A DNA stretch of 64,000 nucleotides, from positions 120,516-184,515 of the forward strand of contig VFIW01000091.1 in NCBI GenBank assembly GCA_006386115.1, read 5' to 3'. Origin of the DNA: Globisporangium splendens (Eukaryota; Oomycota; Peronosporomycetes; Pythiales; Pythiaceae). This document shows positions 53,782 through 64,000 of this stretch, one piece after another (position 1 is the first letter of the stretch; every line of letters starts with the position of its first letter). A program made the position numbers and the translations under genes. The notes below the pieces were generated by a model. The model did no database searches and had not been told where the DNA came from. It saw only the letters and a program-made list of their open reading frames with translations.

Positions 53782-54532
53782 CTGCGACTTGGATGAGAGG
53801 AAGTCCAATTCAGCGTGGTCGATGTCTGAAGAGGTCTTGAGTAACTACTGTCTCGTCTCCATTGGCAAATCCCAATCACTTGCGCTCATCTCATTTGTGT
53901 CTACATGCATTCTTGATGCAGGAATGAATGTAAGATCGCCATCATTCTTTGTCCTCATCGAAATGAATGAGGAAGCGGAATGATGGTGGAACGATTGTGA
54001 TTTGGTGCACACCTGTTGGCTTCAGAAGGTGTGACCGAACAGTGAAAGGTATAAACTTGAGATGTCCGTAACGATCCAGCGCATTGTCTGTTTCTCGGAC
54101 CGTTCTTTTCGATCTCATAGAGAAGTGGAGTGTGTGGAAATTGTACCATCCGGCTGCAAGCAACATGCAAAGCAACAGCATGAAAGGCGAGTCATCTATC
54201 TGCCTGCAATTTCCAGGAGAATGCAGACGGATAATTGACCATGACAGCAAAGGTTGCATCTGCTGTTGTCTGAACGGTAAACTGTAGAGGTCGTCCGCCT
54301 GCATATCTTTGTTCGTGCATTCAGGAGGACATTCTTTGTCCTTGTGCACAAAAAAGGCGCAAAGAGTATTTGTTCGTGAGGAACGCCAATGAAAACTGAT
54401 CAGTAACCCTGAAGCGATGCACAAATGGTGCAGTAGTCTCAACTATCCGCTCTCTCTCTCTTTTGAGCAAGACAATTTGGTACTTTGGGCAGCAACAATA
54501 CTTTTGTTTAATTGTCAAGATCAGTTTGCATA
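53782..54532. other. spacer right of the inverted repeat
   Basis: No supported gene in either strand; short chance frames only. Confidence 0.4.
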
Positions 54533-55766
54533 TTATAGCGCTACTCCAAAGTTGGCGAATCTGCGTGCAGCAGCGACGACAGCGATGCCCATGACAATTC
54601 CCACAGCAGCGAGTGGTCCATATCCACTTTGACACTTGGCTGGAAACTGAACAGTGACAGCCAGAGCGCTTGAGAGTTCCCAGCCATTATAACCCTTCTT
54701 GTCATCAATTATCACGACATTGCCTTCCGAGGAGCCGACGCCGATGTAGTACGTCCAGTCATTGGAAGGATGAACGATAAACAACTGTGGGGTGCGCGAA
54801 GGGAGGTGGTCTGCGCGGTACGTTTCGTAGCTGCTTGAACGAGCTTGGGTGACCTTGTTGCCGTGCAAGGAGTGCCTTTTGTGCTTCGTCGGGTGCTGGT
54901 CGTTCACAATTAGCTGGGCTGGAGGATCGCTCACGTACTTGATGCTTCCTGAGCCTGTGAGTGTTGCGACAAGCTTCTCAGTCACTTGCACACGCGCATC
55001 GCCTGACCAATGAACGGCATGACGGACCGTAGCGAGACAATGGAACCAGTATGAACGTCTCCCGATCCAGTCCGAGTCATATTCTGGTCGACACATGTAC
55101 CACTGCGCGACAACGTCACCGAACTAGAACCATGGAGAACCGTGTCGATGTTAGTCGCACGCAGACTGTTTGCCTGAGCGTACACATCAGCCGAGCCAGA
55201 ATTCTGGTTTTTGACTTCGTTGGCAGTGATCACGTCAGCGAGAACAGCGACGTCTCCACATCCGTGAGTGTCCTCCGAAAGCACACTCCCAACCTCGATC
55301 AATGGAACTTGGACTTGCACATCTCCACTGTGTGCGACGCGGACACTGAGCCCACCAACCGAAAGCTTTTCAGTGGACGCAACGAACACATCACCGGACC
55401 CGAGGACGTCAACTGAGATGCTTGCTGCCGCATCGTCGTTGACCAGAGCACTGTCTCTGACAACAAGGTCCCCAGATATCGCGTTCACGATGTTGGACAG
55501 CGCGTGCTTCTCACTCACCGAGACTTGGATGAAGACGTGGCCACAGATGGTTGCACTGGCTTGACTGAACTGAAGCTGGAACCCATGCGAAGACCAGTGG
55601 TACTGGCAACAGTCCACGTCTTTTCGAGCGTCTTGAATTCGTCAAGAGCCGTCGATGGCACACCCACCTCGCTGGCAGAAATCCTCAACACATCGATACC
55701 ACCGATCCACGTGAGCGCAAGGACGAAGACCATGCCGAACAAAGTCGCTCTCGCAAACGACCTCAT
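54533..55766 (-). pseudogene. broken GIN-domain membrane protein (mirror partner of member 2)
   Basis: It starts with a signal peptide (MRSFARATLFGMVFVLALTW) at 55766 and the N-terminal module TLEKTWTVASTTGLR. The segment with VFVDYDA is then deleted and the frame changes near 55600. The GSGD helix continues in the second frame (GSGDVFVAS; HSGDVQVQV; GCGDVAVLA; SGSADVYAQA; GSSSVTLSR), and a third frame from about 55010 carries GSGSIKYVS, RTPQLFIVH and the C-terminal membrane helix (LAAVGIVMGIAVVAAA). At least two frame changes and one deletion make a full product impossible. Closest in layout to member 2 at 47070-48473. Confidence 0.8.
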
Positions 55767-56470
55767 GAAGAAAAGAACGGAGACTGGAGTAGGAGTTTGT
55801 GCCTTGGTGTAAAGTGGGAAATGATGGATGAAGCAAGCGTCGAGAGGCAGTGTAAAAGGTGGCAGTGCAGCTACACCGTGGATTTTCCTTTCTGTCCAAT
55901 CTGAAGGGGACAACATCTTGCAAGCAGATGGCGTTGCAAAGACACTCAGTTTACCCACATTCCTGGTAAGAATGATGCACTGTGTCCCTTCTCTGCTCAC
56001 ACCATCATTCTTGAGTGAGACTGATTGTGGAGCTCTTTGTGGTGCGATTGCAGTGTGACACCATTGATCATTGGTAGTCATGGATGAAACAGCAATGATC
56101 TGGCACGTGATTTGAGAGCTGCTGCGAATTGACAACACGTCCCGCAGTGGACAAAGCCATGGACTCACGCGACTTTCAACATCGAAAGCCAAAGCCGCAG
56201 TATGTTCATGGAATAACTGAGAACAATAGAAATGACATCATCTTCTCGTGTATTGCGTTGTTTAAAGTGTTAGATTGCTAACAGCAAGAGAAGGTCGGAC
56301 TTCGACGTGGTGGTGATTTTGCTTGGAAAGCACCAAGAGCTTACAGGCACGCCTAGAATACAGCAGAGTCGGGTTATTGGTGTGCTTTAGTTATTGATGT
56401 GTTTTAGAAATGACTGCAAGTTCCATTTCACAAGACTTTCGAACGGGTTCACACAGTTCATCAAAGACGG

Positions 56471-56813
56471 CTACCGCAGCTGATTGACTCGCTGTTCAGC
56501 ACTTTTAAAAGAGCGACATGTACTCTTGACGCGGGCACGTCGCTGCATGTACTTGAGCGCCGCAACTCCAACAACGACACCCGAAACGACGTCAATCCCG
56601 ACAAACACGGACGCGGCGGAATAACCACGCGAGGGTGGTGGACCCGTCACCGTCGTGTCCGTTACCGCATCTTGTTCTCGTTGACGAGGGTGGCAGTGCT
56701 GGATGGGAGTCGACAGATATAGTATTGTAGATTGGTGCTTTTCTAACATCCCACAAAGTTGAACCACCTCTGTCCTCCAGAGAAAGTGAAAGGCATCCAT
56801 GGTTCGAGGGCAA
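56471..56813 (-). pseudogene. C-terminal remnant of a GIN-cluster gene
   Basis: A short frame ends in a membrane helix (VFVGIDVVSGVVVGVAAL) followed by basic residues, as in the tails of the cluster members. No GSGD helix remains upstream. Its position mirrors member 1 on the left side of the palindrome. Confidence 0.45.
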
Positions 56814-57930
56814 TCAGCTCATCTGCAGGTACTTTTACACACCAGCACAACAGTAAACGTATGAGTCAAGTGCACGTGGAGGTGTACTTGAAAGCCCAAT
56901 GCAAAAAAATGCGACCATGAAAGTCATGCGTGCCTGTGATGTCCTCCTGTGTCCAGCTTCGATCCATAGGTTTGAGTCGGTGCTTCTTCGTCCCAACAAA
57001 GTTGCTTCCTGCCGTCTACAGAGATTGTTGACAGGACATCAGGACACTGTCCTAAAAGCATACCTCGTTGGCATTGCCTACGTTCAACAGCAATCTCACC
57101 GGGGTGGACAATAGCAATGATTGAGAATGAGAAGTTTGGGTGTGTGAAGGTGAGATCGAAAGTGAGAGAATCTGGGCACGATGCAGACCTTTTGCTGCAA
57201 AGGAAACGGTGGCACTTCCAAAGAGAGATTACTGGTTGCGAGTGGACAGCAGAGTGGCGCTTTTCTAACGTCCCACAAAGTGAACCACCTCTGTCTACCA
57301 GAGAAAGAGTGGAGGATACCATATGATCTCAAGTGCATCCAATGAGACACAAATAACAGAGCGACTACAGTACGTTGATAGCAGCTGTCTAGTGATTGGA
57401 GATAGGCTGAGAGAAATCCATGTCCATAGTGCGCACACGCTGACGCAATCGCCACAGTCAGACTACAGCAGTCCATTCATATTCCTCTTGTCGTAGAAAG
57501 TTCATCTTCGAGAATGCTTTGAGACCAAGGAGGAAACAGTGAAAGACAACCAGGTCATCTGGGAGAACGTGCTGCTAGCCTCAGTGTTGAGTCAAATGCC
57601 TTCTACTCTAAGCCAGTGAGGAAGCTTTTGATTGATAGGGCTTTGAACATTGGAGCATGATTTCGTATCTTGTTGTCTCATCGCGCCATCATTCTGCGTC
57701 CACTTACACTCACTCAATGATTTGTCCACAAGCCTTGGAAGGCAGGTATGGTGGACGAATCATTGAGTGCATTGTTGAAGGAAACTTGTCAGCAGTTGTA
57801 CAAGCAGGCCGAAGGCAGACCATGAAAGTCATACATGGCGTGTGTCCTCCTGTGTCCAGCTTCAATCCATGATCTTGAGACGGTGTCTCAATCGTCCCAT
57901 CAAAGTTGCCTCTGCTAGTCTCCGTCTGCT
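56731..57930. repeat. direct-repeat debris from the duplicated cluster
   Basis: CCCACAAAGT plus ACCACCTCTGTC and CAGAGAAAG occur at about 56748-56788 and again at about 57270-57308. CCTCCTGTGTCCAGCTTC with its flanks occurs at about 56943 and 57845. The repeats are diverged and carry no open gene. Confidence 0.55.
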
Positions 57931-58352
57931 GGCTTATTTGTGAAAGCTAGGTTATTAGAACACTAGTTTGTATCGACCAAATCGACAATGTCCACGAAGG
58001 TATCAGTCTCTTTTAAGATGCCAGCAAACTCTCCTTTCAAGCGTGGAGAATCGCAACGACACACATTGACAGAACAGGAATGGTCTTTCTCGAGCACAAA
58101 CGTCATTCTGCGTCAGAATGATGGTTTTGTCAGTTGACCACCAAGTGACAGACAGTGCGTTTGTCTGCACCACTCACAATGTGTCGCCCCCTGCGCCAGT
58201 AGAACTTGCCCTCCCGCAGCACCAGTCAAACAACCGTCGGCCACTGGTCACTCTTGTAAGCACCAGTGCGATGGCACTCAGCAAATTGCTCGCTCGAAAA
58301 AAGGTTTGCAGGCTTCAAGCGGTCCGTTCTTTCAATCGCAGAGTGCTTCAAG
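57931..58352. other. upstream region of the BT1-family gene
   Basis: No gene seen apart from the continuation of the transporter frame without ATG from 58266. A TGGTCACTCTTGTA stretch at about 58245 could be an initiator-like site; weak evidence. Confidence 0.3.
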
Positions 58353-59939
58353 ATGCAGCTCCAGGATACAGTCGGCGAAACAGTGTCATTGCTCCCCGCG
58401 AAAGCGCAGTCAGGAGCTTTGCGTGAGGGACAGCCGTTGCAGTTGTGCTCAAAGGAGGCTTTTGCTCTGTTCGCCCAGTACGCAGGAGTGGAGTTGGTGT
58501 CGTCCACTTTACCGAACACTATCACACCATTCCTCACGTACTACTTGAATATGGAAGGCGCGGCGACGACGTCTGCACGCGCGTTGGTACAAGTCGTTTG
58601 GGCTCTCAAAGTGTTTATGGGCATTCTACTGGACTGTGTGCCGATCGGAGGATATCGTCGACGACCATACATGGTGATCGGGTGGATTATCACAGCGACC
58701 TGTCTGTTTGCCATGGCGTGCATTCCGATCGGAGAACCATACTTCCCTGACCCAGAGCTTCGTCACATCAGGCCGGAAGACTACACACCGCAACAAGAAG
58801 CATCTCTAAACAAGGGTGCGCCGAGTACTGGCGGTGTGTACATCGTACTCATGATGATGTCGTCGTTCGGCTGCGTGCTTGCGGATGTCGCGTCAGATGG
58901 ACTGTTTGTCGAGTACGCTCAACGAGAACCGATTGCAACCAGAGGACATATTCAGTCAGCCGTGTCGTCTGTGCGGGCACTCTTCCAAGTCGTGGCGCAA
59001 TTGATCACGGGGTTCGGTCTGAGCTCGCCTCCGTACGGCGGTGACTTCGATTTCGGTATCTCGTTCCCCACCACGATGCTGATCTTGGCTGTGTTTTGTC
59101 TCCCGGTGATCCCGATGGCGTGGTTCTTCATCCACGAGAAGCAAGTTGAAGCTCCACAATTCAAGCAGTACCTCGACAGCCTGTGGCTGACGATCCAGAG
59201 CCGAGCAGTCTACCAGGTTGTTGCGTACTCGTTCTTCTCGGGGGTGTTTGCCAGTTTCACCTACGTCGCGAATGACCCAATCACATCTTACTGGGTGCGA
59301 GCATCAAGCTTCAGTTTGAGTATCAGTGGAATTGTTGGAGGGGGAGTGGTGGTCACCACAATTGTCCTCACGGGAATGTACGGACTCAACTGGAACTGGC
59401 ATACAATCCAAGTGGCGACAACGTTGTCGACCATCGCTGTGGATGCCGTCTGTACTATGAGCGTGACGTGGGATGTTATTCGAGCTCCGTGGTTCTGGGT
59501 CGGACTTCCTATCGCCGAAAATGTGCCTGCGGCTATTACCTCCTTGCTCACGTCATTGGTCGTGGCGGAACTCGTCGGTCAAGGCAATGAAGCCGCTGTT
59601 TTCGGCTTGATGACGACTGTGCCAAACCTCGGAGTGCCAGTTGGCTTCGCGCTCACAAAGATCGTCAACGCCCCATTCAAAGTGCACAACGACGATATCC
59701 TGAACGACACATACGAAGTTCGCCGTGACGTGACGATCACAATCCTGATTTCGTACGTGATGAGTTTGCTATCGCTCGCGTTTCTCCCACTGCTTCCACG
59801 TCAACGCGCTGAAACTCAGGAGCTTCGGAAGAATGGTGGGGGCAACAGCGTGATGGGTGCCATCACAATCGCATATCTGTTTGCCGCTTTGTCTATGGCA
59901 GTCTTCACGAACCTGCAGAGCATTTTTGAAAGTGAGTGA
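58353..59939 (+). CDS. folate-biopterin transporter (BT1/FBT) family membrane protein
   Basis: 528 aa from the first in-frame ATG; one exon. About twelve membrane helices. Family-type features: VELVSSTLPNTITPFLTYYLNMEG at the start of the bundle (quoted in part), KVFMGILLDCVPIGGYRRRPY (a loop-2 basic motif of major-facilitator type), SSFGCVLADVASDGLFVEYAQRE with its DxxSDG-like core, then RGHIQSAVSSVRALFQV. BT1 proteins carry folates or pterins in trypanosomatids and plants; oomycetes have many copies, whose substrates are mostly unknown. Plasma-membrane location inferred. No truncation or missing helix seen. Confidence 0.85.
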   Translation: MQLQDTVGETVSLLPAKAQSGALREGQPLQLCSKEAFALFAQYAGVELVSSTLPNTITPFLTYYLNMEGAATTSARALVQVVWALKVFMGILLDCVPIGGYRRRPYMVIGWIITATCLFAMACIPIGEPYFPDPELRHIRPEDYTPQQEASLNKGAPSTGGVYIVLMMMSSFGCVLADVASDGLFVEYAQREPIATRGHIQSAVSSVRALFQVVAQLITGFGLSSPPYGGDFDFGISFPTTMLILAVFCLPVIPMAWFFIHEKQVEAPQFKQYLDSLWLTIQSRAVYQVVAYSFFSGVFASFTYVANDPITSYWVRASSFSLSISGIVGGGVVVTTIVLTGMYGLNWNWHTIQVATTLSTIAVDAVCTMSVTWDVIRAPWFWVGLPIAENVPAAITSLLTSLVVAELVGQGNEAAVFGLMTTVPNLGVPVGFALTKIVNAPFKVHNDDILNDTYEVRRDVTITILISYVMSLLSLAFLPLLPRQRAETQELRKNGGGNSVMGAITIAYLFAALSMAVFTNLQSIFESE

Positions 59940-60848
59940 TCCCGCCACATCCTCCAGTCCAGCACCTACAGGACGATCAGAAGTAACCATTGAACAATAT
60001 GTTTGAGATGCCTGAGTGCGAGCCGTGTGTGTGTTCATTGTTGATGCAAATTCACGATCGATGTGGAAACTGGTTCGTCGAGTACTCCTAGGATTTGTTA
60101 GCTTGTGTCACTTGTTATTCGCTCTAAACGTGATCTGTGCAGATCGTGGTGTCTGCCTGAAACAATAGTATCTTTTCTCCAAGTTTCTTGCATCTGCAAC
60201 GTCTACAACTTCTGCAAGGAGAGCGGTCGGCGCAGGGTCGCCGAAGCGTCCCACCCAACTTGGAGTGCAAGCGCGCCTGTGTGTGCCAGACCACGTCTAC
60301 GCGGTCTAGCCAAATGTCGGGATTGCATGCCGCACATCTCTGTTGAGAAGGTCGAGGAAAGTATTTCTGAGGCCGCAATGTATGAAGCTCGTATTGTACC
60401 TCAGCCACCGCGTCCGAGGCATGTTTCGCTACTGCATCGGTCATTTTGCTGTGTGCTCGCATGTGATGCGTCTAGCTGAGGATAGCCACTTGGTATGCAA
60501 TTTGCTTCCAATGGTCTTATCCTACGCCAGTTCAATCTCACCACGAGCTTTTAAGCTTGCATCTATGATTTCTCGCTGCACAGCAGAGAGACGATTGAAA
60601 AAGTCAGCTGCTCGAGCACATCTTGCACATATTTGGACTGCTTCGAGCACAACCGAGAACTGCTCTCTTTTATCCGATCGACGATATCACGCAGCAAACA
60701 CGTTGTGCACTGGTTGGAATAGTTGGAATCGTAAGACCGAAGGTTGTCATGATTAGAAAAAGGCAGTACTGACTTACTAAGGCAATATTCTCCTGCCGGC
60801 AATGATACTTTGGCGACCTGGCACACACTCCTAATGACAACAGAAATG
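59940..60848. other. convergent intergenic region
   Basis: About 900 bp between the stops of the BT1-family gene and the ABC transporter. Only chance frames; no RNA gene recognised. Confidence 0.4.
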
Positions 60849-63800
60849 CTACTCTTCGAGCAAACGATCCAAGTATCCTCCCTCCTTCGCCAAGCCGTAG
60901 AACACACCATCTGGATTCTTCACCAAGTTGCGAGGCGTATCGAACTCCACCACGACACCATCGCTCAGTACCATGATGCGGTCCGAGTTGAGCACGGTCG
61001 CCAGACGATGCGCGATAGTCAGCACCGTGGCGTCCTTCAAATCGCGCTCGATCATCGTCTGCAACCTCTTCTCGGCCGTGTGGTCGATCGACGCCGTGGC
61101 TTCGTCCATCACCACGATGCGCGTCTTCGCCAACAAGGCTCGAGCCATACAGAACAACTGGCGCTCGCCCACACTGAAGTTCTCGCCATTCTCGCTCAGT
61201 TCGTACAGCAACTGGTTCTCTAGCGCAGAAATTTGCTCCTTCATCTCCACCTTCTCGAAGGCGGTCCAGATCTCCGCGTCCGTGTACTCATCGAAAGGAT
61301 CCATGTATGCTCGGAGAGTGCCCTTGAACAGAACTGGTGCCTGAGGGATGATCGAGAGCTTGGAGCGGAGCGAGCGCAGAGGCATCGCCGCGACGTCGTG
61401 TCCGTCAATCACGATCCGGCCTGAGTCCAACTCGTTGATTCGGAACAACGCCATCGTCAGACTGGACTTGCCAGCACCGGTTCGACCCACGATGCCGATC
61501 TTCTCGTTGTTCTTGATCTCAAAAGACAGCCCCTTGAGCACCGGAGCAGCTCCTTCCTTGTAGCTAAAGACGACATCCTCGAACTGGATTGAGCCTTGGC
61601 GTGGCCAATCGGCAGAAGGATCGATGACGAGCTTGCTGCCCACTCCCTCTGGTGGGATTGCTGCGTACTCCGATACACGCTCAGGACTCACCATGCCAAT
61701 TTCGAGCCACGAGTACATTTGCACGAGCATCGAGATACTGCCATCGACGCTCAGCGCGTAGCTGAATGCGAGACCGACTACTCCAGGAGAGAGCTGGTTG
61801 CGAAGGTAAACTAGCGAGGAGACAATAAGGATGATGATACCACATCCGATCAACTGCATGCGCACCTGGAACCACTGTCGTCCGACACTGAACACGAACC
61901 ACGCTCTAGAACTCACATCGATCCGCTTGAAGTTCTCGTCGATCGCTCGTTCCACATACACGTCTCCAAATGCGCGAATGTGGACCACGCCCTGCTCCGA
62001 TTCGTTGATGTGGCTTAGCACCGGAGAAGCCGATACTTTCAAGAGCCGAGCCACCTCTCGAGATGGCGCCAGGAAGTACATGGATATCTTGATATAGATG
62101 TAGACGAGTGGGATGACGATGAAGCCAAAGTACTGCACCGTGTAAATCGCGGTGCCAAGTTGAACGACCGTGAAGAACAGAAAAGCCAAAGTGGATCCAA
62201 ACGAGCCTGGCACCGAGAAGTCCACCGCCGATATATCTTCCCCGTATCGGTTCACAACACGTCCGATGGGATTGGCGTCGAAGAACTTGAGCGGCGCACT
62301 CAACAAAGAGTGGGTCATCGAGTCAAACAGCTTGCGCGATGCTCGCAGCCCCAAGAACGCAACAATCACAGCTCGACTGAGGACCATCAGTGCGCCGCCA
62401 GCACCGAGAAGAGAGTAGATGGTCATGTAGTGACCAGTTTCGCTCGCGTCGTACGCTTTCTTGTTCTCGCTCACCCAGTGGCTCAGCCAAAAGTCGCTCG
62501 CCACTTGGAAACCTTGCCACAGACTTTGCACGAGCAGCAGCACCGAGCATATCCTGATGCCCCCCGTTGCACGAAAGTACGAGGCGAATACGCTCTTCGA
62601 CACGCGGCCGTCATGCCGCTCTTCCTCAATGATCATACGACCAGCCTCCGTGTTGGCTAGCTTGGTCGCGTCTGATTCGGGTTCTCGAGCTTCCGCAGGC
62701 GTGTTGGCGATGAGCTTGGACGCGTACCAACTTCGGTGTTTCTCCGGCTCACGTCGTTCTCCACTCAACACACCATCTTCCACCTGAATCTTGTAGTTGG
62801 CTGCATCAGATGCGATGATATCGGGGCTATGCGTGACAAGAATCACCGTCTTGTCCGCCAACAAGCCGCAAATGCATTCGCTGAAGATCTCGCTTTGCAC
62901 GACTGCATCGACTGCTGCCAATGGCGAATCCAAGATGATGAGGTCTGCGTCTGAGTAGCACGCTCTCGCGAGGCACAGACGCGCTTTCTGACCGCCAGAC
63001 AAGTTGATCCCTTTTTCGCCGATCTCCGTTGCGTCCCCTCCAGGAAACTGGGCCAAATCAGGCAGCAGCCTACACACCTCGAGCACGCGCTGGTACTTGA
63101 TGAGCTCGAATTGGTTTCCGAACAAGATATTGTCGCGGATCGTCATGTTTTGGATCCACGTCTGTTGCGAATAGTATGCCACACGCCCTCGCACAAACAC
63201 ACTCCCAGACAGCTTTTCCATCTCTCCCAGCAAAGCCGAGCAGAGCGACGACTTGCCAGCACCGACTGACCCGTGGACGACGACGAGATCGCCTTTCTTG
63301 ACGCTGAGGTTCACATCCTTGAGCAACGGGGTGCCTTTGCTCCATCCGAAGGATCCGCCTTGGACGGAAACGATGACGTCGTTGGGTTGCGATGGGTCTT
63401 CTTTCGTGACATTCGCTGGCTCGAAATCCTCGAGCCTCAAAAACGTCGCCACACGGTTGAGCGAGACACCTGCTTGAATGCACGATTGGATAGCTTGAGG
63501 CATTGCGCGGAGGGGGTCGCGAATTGCGTTGAACAGGGCGATGGATGTGAAAACCTTGGATGCCGTCAACGGTTTGTCCATCGCAAGTGAATACACCGCA
63601 AAGGACACAGCGGACACGACGATAGGCGAGGACCACATCAGGAACACGTTCAACGCGTTGAGATAAGCAAACTTCGCGACTGCCTTTAGTTCCAGCGCGC
63701 GCAGCTTTCGAATCTTCTCCGCAAACTTGTCCTCCCACGCGTTGAACTTGACGATCTGGATGGCGCCAAATACCTCTTTGACTGATTTCATTCGTTCATC

Positions 63801-64000
63801 CTTGCGCATCATAATCGATCCGAACGCTTGACCGGTGAGTGCGGCGATGAGAATACCGGCAGCCATCGAAAGAGCGATGACACCCAGTCCAGCGAACGCG
63901 GCAACATCAATGACAGCGTAGAGCATGTAGACGACCACTGCGATTTGCACAGGCAGGATCCAGACGTTGTTGATCTCGAACGCAGCTTGCATGATGTTGT
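60849..64000 (-). CDS. ABC transporter, ABCC/MRP type (C-terminal 1,050 residues, 5' partial)
   Basis: The frame enters from the right edge. Numbering from 63992: the end of membrane domain 1 (to about residue 190), NBD1 with Walker A GSVGAGKSS (about 239), signature LSGGQKARL (about 331) and Walker B LIILDSPLAAVD (about 347; Ser replaces the catalytic Glu, as expected of the weak site of ABCC proteins). Membrane domain 2 spans about residues 470-760. NBD2 has Walker A GRTGAGKSS (about 832), signature FSVGERQL and Walker B IVVMDEATASID (about 960), with its catalytic Glu intact. The asymmetric sites and SVGERQ signature are typical of ABCC exporters of organic anions, conjugates and drugs. 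The start of the gene is outside the window. Confidence 0.92.
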   Translation of the reverse strand, partial: NIMQAAFEINNVWILPVQIAVVVYMLYAVIDVAAFAGLGVIALSMAAGILIAALTGQAFGSIMMRKDERMKSVKEVFGAIQIVKFNAWEDKFAEKIRKLRALELKAVAKFAYLNALNVFLMWSSPIVVSAVSFAVYSLAMDKPLTASKVFTSIALFNAIRDPLRAMPQAIQSCIQAGVSLNRVATFLRLEDFEPANVTKEDPSQPNDVIVSVQGGSFGWSKGTPLLKDVNLSVKKGDLVVVHGSVGAGKSSLCSALLGEMEKLSGSVFVRGRVAYYSQQTWIQNMTIRDNILFGNQFELIKYQRVLEVCRLLPDLAQFPGGDATEIGEKGINLSGGQKARLCLARACYSDADLIILDSPLAAVDAVVQSEIFSECICGLLADKTVILVTHSPDIIASDAANYKIQVEDGVLSGERREPEKHRSWYASKLIANTPAEAREPESDATKLANTEAGRMIIEEERHDGRVSKSVFASYFRATGGIRICSVLLLVQSLWQGFQVASDFWLSHWVSENKKAYDASETGHYMTIYSLLGAGGALMVLSRAVIVAFLGLRASRKLFDSMTHSLLSAPLKFFDANPIGRVVNRYGEDISAVDFSVPGSFGSTLAFLFFTVVQLGTAIYTVQYFGFIVIPLVYIYIKISMYFLAPSREVARLLKVSASPVLSHINESEQGVVHIRAFGDVYVERAIDENFKRIDVSSRAWFVFSVGRQWFQVRMQLIGCGIIILIVSSLVYLRNQLSPGVVGLAFSYALSVDGSISMLVQMYSWLEIGMVSPERVSEYAAIPPEGVGSKLVIDPSADWPRQGSIQFEDVVFSYKEGAAPVLKGLSFEIKNNEKIGIVGRTGAGKSSLTMALFRINELDSGRIVIDGHDVAAMPLRSLRSKLSIIPQAPVLFKGTLRAYMDPFDEYTDAEIWTAFEKVEMKEQISALENQLLYELSENGENFSVGERQLFCMARALLAKTRIVVMDEATASIDHTAEKRLQTMIERDLKDATVLTIAHRLATVLNSDRIMVLSDGVVVEFDTPRNLVKNPDGVFYGLAKEGGYLDRLLEE

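Noticed and set aside
60563..60910. A 115-codon minus-strand frame beside the ABC transporter
   Set aside because: Low-quality composition, no motif, and it overlaps the transporter's 3' end in another frame.

Overview
The window is nuclear DNA of an oomycete, most likely one with zoospores. Genes are compact, with short introns of about 65-120 bp using GTNNGT donors. Families typical of oomycetes are present: CYP86-like P450s, BT1/FBT transporters, TKL-type kinase relics and chromodomain Ty3/gypsy elements. Three basal-body or dynein genes (dynein intermediate chain, CEP135/Bld10, an LRR-IQ protein like CEP97) suggest that a flagellate stage is kept. Exon joins were worked out by hand from splice signals and reading phase.

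Layout. 1-224: last exons of an unidentified plus-strand gene. 361-2772 (-): cytoplasmic dynein intermediate chain, six exons. 3169-4692 (+): membrane-anchored left-handed beta-helix protein. 4914-7594 (-) and 8070-13049 (+): a divergent pair, a CEP97-like LRR-IQ gene with an in-frame stop and an intact eight-exon CEP135-like gene. 13.56-16.3 kb: two truncated membrane/LRR genes meeting tail to tail. 16657-18243 (-) and 37859-39445 (-): two cytochrome P450s about 94 % identical, separated by about 20 kb of transposon sequence. That block holds a LINE 3' remnant (18.8-20.9 kb), a Ty3/gypsy chromovirus with two LTRs on the minus strand (22279-30827), and a second, 5'-truncated chromovirus on the plus strand (30828-36035). 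A second LINE copy with reverse transcriptase and RNase H lies at 40.69-44.14 kb. 44.6-56.8 kb: a mirror-image cluster of secreted/membrane proteins with the GIN-domain (DUF2807-like) pattern, including a perfect inverted repeat with 1,325-bp arms around a dead kinase gene. 58353-59939 (+): BT1-family transporter. 60849-64000 (-): ABCC/MRP transporter running off the right edge.

Most unusual signals. (1) Both chromoviruses carry an antisense coiled-coil reading frame that overlaps the 3' end of pol and stops at the same place relative to pol, just after the FYVGxLK motif. In the first element it is an uninterrupted 515-codon frame. I read this as a candidate conserved antisense gene. (2) The GIN cluster is palindromic: its inner pair is identical and its outer pairs have decayed. 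(3) The first chromovirus has no target-site duplication and joins different sequence on each side, and matching LTR ends of the second family lie inverted at the two outer edges of the block, which points to ectopic recombination.
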